64,000 nucleotides of DNA from Beta vulgaris subsp. vulgaris (lineage: Eukaryota > Streptophyta > Magnoliopsida > Caryophyllales > Amaranthaceae). Both the position numbers and the translations under genes were made by a program. Below the pieces are notes generated by a model that was not told the DNA's origin, did not search any database, and was given only the letters and a program-made list of their open reading frames with translations. Below are positions 56,841-64,000 of the stretch, piece by piece. How positions within the stretch are numbered: the stretch's first letter is position 1; every line of letters begins with the position of its first letter. The stretch covers positions 18,658,920 to 18,722,919 of the forward strand of contig NC_079207.1 in NCBI RefSeq assembly GCF_026745355.1, read 5' to 3'.

Positions 56841-58486
56841 GCGGGAGGCAACCCGTAGTTTTTTTTTTCTCTTATCTCTTTTTTTTTTTTCATTTTTTCC
56901 CTTTTAGAGAGTGAGAGAGCGGGAGAGTCCTAACATTAATTTTCTCTAAGCATAGTCCTATAGTTCATCTTGCGGCACTGAGGACATTGCCACGTTCAGC
57001 TTGGGGGAGGATTTTTGTATGTATTTTCTCTCTTTTACTACCTTTTAGTGTAGATTTTTTGCTTTCTTAGGCCAGATTTATTTGCTTTCAGAACAAAAAA
57101 AAAAAAAAAAAATATTGCTGAAAAAACACAAAAATACGATTTGACTGGATTGGTGATTGCTTCTCCTGTGCCCCATGATTTCTTTGAAAGTTATTTGGGC
57201 TCTTTATCTGGATAGTTGGGACTTGAGATTGTGATGCTGGAATGTGAACTCTAAATGCCTTGACCCTCAATGAGTTTTGATAATAAAGCGCTTATCTTGA
57301 CTGCATACTTGAATTGGTTAGACTGTGAGGATTCATTCTTGCCAATGGATTCATTTCTATATCCATTCTGTTTTCTTGTGTGTTAGTTCCTCATTAGCTG
57401 ACTGATCTTGACTTTGACATCGTACGCATTGATATCTGATGACTTGTGGCAATTGTTGTATAGAGGCGTTCTTTTGTCTCTTTTTGAGCCTTAAAGTGAT
57501 TTTTGTGATATACTTTTATCCTCCTTAGCCCCGCTGAGCCTAATGACTATTTCAGGTTACTAAACCTCATTACATGCCCATGGCCCTTTTTTGATATTAA
57601 TCCCAAGCCTAGCTTGGGGGAGCATATGTTTGAGTTAGTATCTGAGATAGTTTTTATGAGTTACTTTGGATGGAGATGATTGTATTAAGGTACAAAAGTT
57701 GAGAAAAAGAAAAGAATGAGCAAAATGAAATACATGTGATTATGGATTGGAAAAAATGCAAAGAAGAAAGAAAAAGAAAGATTGAAAAAGAAGAAACGAA
57801 CAAAAAGTCAAAAATTCTTTCTTTTACAAGTGCTTGCAAAGAAAAAAATTCATCACACTGCTTCAAGGATGAGTTTATTGAAAATTTTGTGATTTATAGA
57901 ATTGGGACACTGTTATTGGCTATATTCAGGTTGATACTTCTAGTAACTTGTGCTCCCCTATTCTTGGTTTTTCCACCACATTTCCCATACATAATCCATA
58001 CCCATACCTAAGCCCCATTACAACCCTGAAAAAGTCCTCTTGAGCTTGTGCTTACATTGTTTATTGATGAGTGGTCAGTTTGTCAAGGTTAAAGAGTACG
58101 TTCGCTACTTGAGTCGACATGATTAGGTTGAGTGGCATTATTACCTTTCTAAACACATGAGAGTGTGAGTGGGAAGGGTTATTATGGTTGGGATGGTGAG
58201 TGATCGGGCACATTTTTTGCCTGCCACAAAAATGTCGAGAGGAGTGACACCCAGTGAGAGCCTTCTCGAGATTTGTATGTCATTAAGGTAGCTGCATTTG
58301 ATTGCTTATTTTGGCGATGGTAAATAGATTAATCTGAACAGTTGAACTTGAATTGTGCTTGCTTGAATTATTTATGAGCCTTATAGAAGATTTTGATCTC
58401 AATTTTCATATATAAAGGGGTAAGCAATCATATTCATGTTCATGTCTGTTTGCTTGAGGACAAGCAAAGGTTTAACTTGGGGAGTT
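56841..58486 (+). other. Non-coding 3' region of the Athila-like element
   Basis: It contains GGCGGGAGGCAACCCG, several GCTTGGGGGAG blocks (56998, 57612), poly(T)/poly(A) runs near 56865-57112, and ends in the purine tract before the 3' LTR. The short frames at 57654-58011 show no recognisable domain. Confidence 0.6.
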
Positions 58487-60005
58487 TGATATGTCACTAA
58501 TTATATAGTTTTTAGATGCATTTTGATTGCATTTGAACTCCTTTAGAGCATTTAGGTGCATAATGGAATGAATTACGTAAGTTGTGCTCTACTACTCCCC
58601 GTTTGCGTGTTTTGATCATTTTCAGGTTACTTTGATGCAAATTGATTATGATTACCTAAGATCAAGCCTATTAATCATTGAAGATGAAGATATCTTGCAC
58701 AAGGATCACAATGCATCTTTCGGGACAATTTCGAGTTAGAATGAAGCAAAGAGTTAGTGAAAGAAGTGTCAAAACTGACACCTGTTCACTATTTTGATCA
58801 TAACTTTTGATATAAAATTTATAATCAAGAAATTCCAATTGGGTTGGAAACTAGACTTCAAGGGCTTTCCAATGATAGGTCACACGCTCAAATTCGACTT
58901 CTGGTTTGAGAGATACAGCCTTCAAGTTGACGCAAAATCGCGTTTCCTCGCCCGGTCGACCGGGCGGTTTTGCCCGACCGGGCAAATTAATTTTTCACCA
59001 AAATGCAAGGCATGTTAGCCCGGTCAACCGGGCTACCAAATGGGAAAATTGCTTACGCGCCCGACCGGGCGGATTTGCTTTTTTGTCGTAAGTTGTGAAT
59101 CACCGTCGCCCGACTCATTTCGCCCGGTCGCGGGCGGTTTCTCGGACGCGTTTTTTCGGTTTTTTAGCCGGTTTTGTAAAGAATATAAATAGGTTTTTAA
59201 TATTTTTGTTTAGACTATCTCATTTTCTACGTGTTTAGGGCCAAACACTTAGTTTATTCTCTCTAGTTTTGTTGAACTTTTACATTGGAAGATTATATAG
59301 ATCGTCGATTTCCTTTTTCATGTTCTTCAATCATTCGGTATTCTTCTTACTTCTTTAATTTAATGAATTCTTTTACTTGATCATGTTTATTGAGTTCTTT
59401 ATTATAGATGTGAGTAGTCTATTTCTAGGGTTTAGAGAGGGAAGCCATGTTTATACCTTTTTTATTGTGGTTTGATGTTCTTCAATAATTGGGTTGAATT
59501 AGAATAATTCCTATTGATTTGTTATATTTGTTTAATTCATGTAATTGCACAATATCATGAGTTATGTTTAGCTAATAAGAATTAGAATCGAAAGATCGTA
59601 TTCATTAGAGGCTTGTTACAATAGGTAGATTTGATTATGTTGAGCGACCGTACTGGCATATGTTAATCTAGGAGTTGTTAATGCCTGACCAAGGATTAAC
59701 GAAATACTTCATTTATTCGAACCTCAATCCAAGTGTTGTTAACTATATTATATTGATTAAACTGGTATAAGCATGGTAGACCGATCGATTGCCCTAGGCT
59801 TTTAATTATTTGATAAATAATTCCCATTTTTCTGTGTTCTAGTTTAGTCTAGTTTAGTTATTAATTACTCAATCATTTTCTCTCTGGAAGTAGTTAGATA
59901 ATTGAACATAAATCTGTAGAACTCCTCTCCCTGTGGATCGACCCGTATTTGCCAGTTTCTGCTAAACAGACATCGTGCACTTGCGGTATATTTTAAAACA
60001 CATCA
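58487..60005 (+). repeat. 3' LTR of the Athila-like element
   Basis: 1519 bp, colinear with the 5' LTR. It differs mainly by one-base indels and by the loss of one palindrome block after CGCCCGACCGGG at about 59062. It ends CACATCA at 60005. Confidence 0.88.
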
Positions 60006-60300
60006 AGTTTAGGAATATACATCTTCGCCGTCTTTTTAGGTTTTTTCCAGAATAAATGAAAGGAAATCTAGGGTTTATGAGAAGTACAAGATGAATTAGA
60101 AGGATGAGAGTGATAATTTCAAGAGATGACAAGAGAATTCGAAGGTTTTAGAGGGGATTTGAGGAGAAACTGAAGAAATTAGGAGAGAGAAAATATAGTT
60201 CAGGAGAGAGAAACAGGAGATGAGAAGAGGAAAAATGAAGGTGGGGAGAGAGAAGATGAAGTTTTGAAAGGGGGTTGCAGTTCGTAGAATTAGGATTATA
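60006..60300 (-). promoter_or_regulatory. Possible 5' leader and start codon of the interrupted minus-strand gene
   Basis: On the minus strand the sequence is pyrimidine-rich (TCTCTCTTC runs), then AACCCTAGATTTCC, then an ATG at 60022 (MYIPKL) directly against the LTR. This looks like a plant 5' UTR and start whose continuation is at 52777 across the element. The join as it stands meets a stop codon. Confidence 0.3.
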
Positions 60301-60670
60301 GAAATTGGGGAAGAACATTAATGGGGAGGATGAATCAGTGTAATGAAATTAGGGGGGGTGGTTGTAATAAATATTGATGGGGAAGATGGAAAGATAGTCG
60401 GGGGTTTTGATTTTGGTGGGAATTGTTAAAATCTGATTAAATTAGGTTATGTTTTAAAGGGTAGATTAAGTGGGTTTTAATTTTGTAAATTGTAGTTAGT
60501 AAGGATAAGTTGGTCATTTCACTAGGCAAAACTTACTAATTTAGAGGAAAAAAGTGTATCATCTAATTTGAAACATGTCGTTTTAAGAAAATGTAACTTC
60601 TACTAAAACCGGAGGAAGTATAAAAGTTCATGATTTTAAAAGTATCACAACTAAATTAAAATGAAAAAAG

Positions 60671-60931
60671 TACTTCCTCCGTTCCGTTTAAAATGAAACG
60701 TTTGCTTTTTCACGCAACCCAACGCGCTTCTTTAGTCATTAATGTCTTTAGTTATGTACACGTAAAAAATATAAAAAAGTTATAATTTGATAGTATGCAT
60801 CGAGACGAATCTAACAAGATCCCACTTGACTATGTTATTCTTTATATAATAGCGATAAATTAAAATTAAAATTGATCAATGAATAGTGTCATTTCATCCA
60901 ATGTTTCATCTAAAACACAACGGAGGAAGTA
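60671..60931. mobile_element. Stowaway-like MITE
   Basis: TACTTCCTCCGTTCCGTTTA at the left and, in inverted form, TACTTCCTCCGTTGTGTTTT at the right, each at a TA. The interior GACGAATCTAACAAGATCCC links it to the other MITEs of this group in the window. A half-site (GGAGGAAGTA) also sits at 60611-60620. Confidence 0.8.
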
Positions 60932-61067
60932 TTTGAATTTTGAAGAAACTAGAGAGGCGTAGTAGGAATGAGAAAGTAGGAAGTAAAAAAGAGACGAAAA
61001 TGAGAAGATAGGAAGGGCGGGCACGTAAATAAGAAGAATAAAAGGTGTGGAGTTGTCAAATCCCGTG

Positions 61068-61076
61068 TATAAAAAG
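61068..61076 (+). promoter_or_regulatory. Probable TATA box of the NOI gene
   Basis: TATAAAAAG lies about 240 bp before the start codon, followed by a CT-rich leader (TCTCTCTCCTCTC near 61172) typical of plant 5' UTRs. No ATG precedes 61307 downstream of about 61095. Confidence 0.55.
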
Positions 61077-61306
61077 AAGGAAGTACGACCACCATTCAGC
61101 AGACACCACAACAGACGATTTCTACGTCAGACTACAGCACCTCCAATTATCTTCTTGCTGTCACTCTGCTGTTTCTCTCTCTCCTCTCTTCAAAATAAAA
61201 AAAATAACCTCTACTTTTCTTCATCTTCTTCTTCCTTTTCAATTTTAAGCTCGCTTCCGATTCTCATTCCTTACATTTCAGCTACAACAATTCTCAATTC
61301 TCTGCC

Positions 61307-62919
61307 ATGGAAGATCGCAAAGATAAGGAGGTAATTAAGCTTCAATTACTTTGCTTTATTATACGCTTAATCATACTGCAATTATATCTTTTCTTCGCTC
61401 TTTAAATAGTTCAACCTCTAGCTTAATTTAGCTTCACTTTTTCAATATCATCGATGAACTAGACTTTGCAAAATTGTTCAAATCTTACAATTTTAGTCCT
61501 GCTTTACTTTTAATCTGTTGATAAATATTCTCAAATTTTACCTCCAGATGCTAAATTCTAAGTTAATTCTTGTGTATCTGCTACCTTCTTCTCCCTAAAT
61601 AGTAAATATTATGCATACAATTATTAGTTCGTAGCTAATAGAGTATAAAATTGAATTACTAATTGAAATTTGAGCATATATTATCGACACTTTGACACAC
61701 TGAAGCTGATTTTGACACACTGAAGCTGATTTTGCATGTCAAATTTTTGATTTCATTTGTGAAAATAATTTATTGCTATTCTGGTTTCTGCTAATTTCGT
61801 CACTGTGGACTTTCGAGGAAGCAACTTAATTAGCTTAGCTGTGTTTTAAATTGACTGCGAATAATTCAAATTGTGTGACTTTTCTTTTGCAAGGATATCT
61901 ATATAATTATTGGCATTAGTTGCATCTTTTGAAGAATGATGATTATAATATTGGAGTTCATATTTTATTCTCACAAATGATGATGCATAAAGACGCGTTG
62001 TTATCAACATCGTTAAATTAATCAGAGGATGAGTATCATAAAATTTGTCCATTGATATTTTAAATAGCATTTGATTTGACTGGCTTGAAGAATATTATCT
62101 TGGATATATGTTAATTGTTATGGTTCTCAAATAGGTTCAACTTTTTCTTAAAGCAATTGAACATCTGTAACATCAACAACTTCCCACCTTCAATTCAATT
62201 ACTTTCTATAACCTGTCAAAACTAGTTACCAAAAATAAAATATGTCTCATATTGGTTGAAAAAACTTATATGGACTTGGGCGGCACTAGATTGTTGATGA
62301 AGTTTTACACATACCACTAATATGCAGTATGCTGATCGTAAGCTTAATACAACAAGAAAATTTAATCCATGATACACTAACACATATAGGGAATTAGGGA
62401 TATTTATTGGTAGTTTGGTACTAATATACTATAAAACATAAGAGAGATAACATGGGGATATCTTAGTATTCTTAGTGTTGCATCATTTCTCCGCAAATTA
62501 ATTTGGGTTGTCTAAAGAGATATGAGGTGATCCTCAACATCGTATCATATTGATTTATTACTGTATATTTGGTGAGTGTTGTTACTTCTTTTTATGCTTT
62601 TAAGGCTTCTTGAAGATATAAATGCATAGGGTTTATTGCTGGCTTGAATTTTATTATTCATCGGACATCGAATTTTTGTTGGGTGCAGAAGAATGCACCA
62701 TGGTTATCTGTGCCACAATTTGGAGATTGGGACCAAAAGGGACCATTGCCAGATTACTCGCTTGATTTCTCAAAAATCAGAGAAATGAGGAAACAAAACA
62801 AAAGAGATCCTTCAAGGGCCAGTCTTGGTAACGAAGAAGATTTCATCAATCCAACTGCTCCCGCTAACAACAAAGCAAACGATGACGAACACCATTTCAC
62901 TCAAAACCACTCTCCAACT
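61307..62919 (+). CDS. NOI/RIN4-family protein, first two coding exons (3' end not placed)
   Basis: Exon 1 is 61307-61330 (MEDRKDKE), with donor GTAATT. Exon 2 is 62689-62919 (acceptor TGCAG at 62684-62688, donor GTAAGA at 62920), together 85 codons in one frame. Residues 16-22 are VPQFGDW, the RIN4-type NOI core and AvrRpt2 cleavage consensus (VPxFGxW), followed by PLPDYSLDFSKIREMRKQNK, the second conserved block. RIN4/NOI proteins are small membrane-attached immune regulators, usually acylated at a Cys-rich C-terminus. That last exon is not recognisable before 64000 and may lie outside. Reading through 62920 gives hydrophobic intron translation, which should be ignored. The 1.36-kb intron 1 contains a 20-bp tandem duplication. 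Confidence 0.85.
61691..61734. repeat. 20-bp tandem duplication in NOI intron 1
   Basis: TTTGACACACTGAAGCTGAT occurs twice in a row, at 61691 and 61711. Confidence 0.9.
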
Positions 62920-64000
62920 GTAAGATATTGTTCAACTGGCTTTATCTGGTTGTTTTTTGATGCAGCTGTCACGGTTATTTGGAGTCCTATTTATGTTTCA
63001 TATATGATATATCTACTGTTTGAGTATTTTCTGGTTTTTGTTAGCCTTTTACTTGCTGTCCATTATATTTTGCGTGGCTTTTTGCATGGTAGTTGTCAGC
63101 TATAAGACAGTTCTATTATTAAAGAAACTAAGCATGAAAGCAGCACTCATATGGTTGGACGTTTAATTGATTAACTGTAAAAGCAAGTGGGCCTTAAATA
63201 TGCTAATGCTACATGGTGCTTTGAAAAAGGGTATTCTTTGGTGGGGAATATTGATTCTAGCAGTTCACATTTAGCAGCCAAAAGCCAGTTTATTATTCTT
63301 TTATATGTTTGACGATAATGTCTCCTAGTTTGACGCTTCTTGCTCTCTGGTATGATTTATTCTGATTACTGTAACAATTTTTTTCTGGTTAGCTTTATTT
63401 TTGATGCCAAGGGTGATATTGGCTCCCGAGTTGCGTGGTTTGTAACCATAAACCATAGGTAATGGGCGGCCTCCAACAATCGTCTAAAGGCAACTTGTTA
63501 CGGTGGGTTTGGGCTGTTGGGGATTCATATTTAGATTAGTGGTGCCCAAATCTAGTCATTATAGAGAATAAACGTTTTGAGTGCTACAAAAGCAATGGGT
63601 CCTTATAGTCAGTGACTCAGTTATCATGTGACACAGTGACAGTACCCGATAAATGAGGTAATTGCTATTCTTGCAATATAAGCATGTTACTTCATGTGTT
63701 TGATTTTGGCAACTATCACCTCACATGATATGTACGTAGTTAATTGGTTTTCTTTCCCACCGTAGGAGGAATCAAAATCATGGTAGAGATGAATTTGGTT
63801 ATAAATACAAGTGGCTATTGGATCTTTTATGATGTATGCACTGCTTTTATGGCACTTGCTACACCACTGTGATTACTCATCTTGTTCATAGATAGTCATC
63901 ATGCATGAAGTTCAAACGTCATTATTAGGGCAAATCTAATACTTAATTTGGAACGTAGTAAATAATTAACTAATCAAGTCTATCCTCAGATCTCTAAATG
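62920..64000 (+). other. Intron or 3' flank of the NOI gene, no exon placed
   Basis: I looked for a final NOI exon with a basic, Cys-rich end and found none. An acceptor at 63762-63766 (CGTAG) would give only EESKSW before a stop, which does not resemble the family. Confidence 0.4.

Larger units (their letters stand above)
52778..60005 (+). mobile_element. Athila-like gypsy element with two LTRs, gag and protease only
   Basis: 5' LTR 52778-54316 and 3' LTR 58487-60005 both run TGATATGTCA...ACACATCA. PBS TTTTGGCGCCGTTGCCGG starts at 54319 (tRNA-Asp type in such elements). Gag and protease follow. RT, RNase H and integrase are absent: the frame after protease passes straight into the GGGAGGCAACCCG / CTTGGGGGAGG non-coding region typical of the far side of pol. 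A purine tract AACTTGGGGAG precedes the 3' LTR. Flanking 5-mers are AGATT and AGTTT, an imperfect TSD. Confidence 0.85.

Noticed and set aside
62644..63105. 153-codon frame with apparent membrane segments
   Set aside because: Only 62689-62919 is exon. The first part precedes the splice acceptor and the hydrophobic tail is intron 2.

Overview
The window is nuclear DNA of a flowering plant, most likely a eudicot. It is AT-rich, its genes are split by GT-AG introns, and most of it is transposable-element sequence (copia, Tekay-like chromovirus, Athila-like gypsy, L1-like LINE, Helitron, CACTA, mariner/Stowaway, Tourist and hAT MITEs). I cannot name the species from sequence alone.

Three host loci are clear. 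(1) A CYP96A-like cytochrome P450 pseudogene at 2.3-4.5 kb (+), carrying a stop, frameshifts and a hAT-type MITE. (2) An apparently intact seven-exon PDCD2/TSR4-family gene on the minus strand, 14765 down to 5384 (366 codons), with a 4.6-kb copia element in intron 5 in the opposite orientation and a 4.5-kb Helitron ending 99 bp before its start codon. (3) The 5' part of a NOI/RIN4-family gene (+) from 61307, whose last exon I could not place. A fourth, uncertain minus-strand gene (52.0-52.8 kb) seems to be cut near its start codon by an Athila-like element, with a possible 5' leader on the far side at 60.0-60.3 kb.

Layout: 0-2.3 kb, small MITEs and a short Helitron; 2.3-4.5 kb, P450 pseudogene; 5.4-14.8 kb, TSR4-like gene with copia in intron 5; 14.9-19.4 kb, Helitron holding three Tourist-type MITEs; 19.6-25.0 kb, decayed L1-like LINE (-); 25-31 kb, MITE cluster including a Stowaway with a Helitron inside and a Tourist with a retroposed insert; 32.4-43.3 kb, decayed Tekay-like chromovirus split by two solo LTRs; 43.4-45.6 kb, Stowaway split by a third solo LTR; 45.7-46.9 kb, gypsy gag/LTR fragment (-); 47.6-49.2 kb, non-autonomous CACTA; 49.3-50.9 kb, broken mariner transposase; 51.6-51.9 kb, 68-bp tandem array; 52.8-60.0 kb, Athila-like element with both LTRs but only gag and protease; 60.7-60.9 kb, Stowaway; 61-64 kb, NOI gene.

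The nesting is readable because many inserts keep target-site duplications (TSDs) or exact Helitron A/T junctions, and several have related uninterrupted copies elsewhere in the window. I found no wholly new system. The most interesting signals are GC-rich palindromes repeated in one LTR family, a Helitron end placed where the TSR4-like promoter should be, a tRNA-like module inside short Helitrons, Tourist elements with pentamer arrays in direct orientation at both ends, and unidentified reading frames between PBS and gag of the chromovirus.
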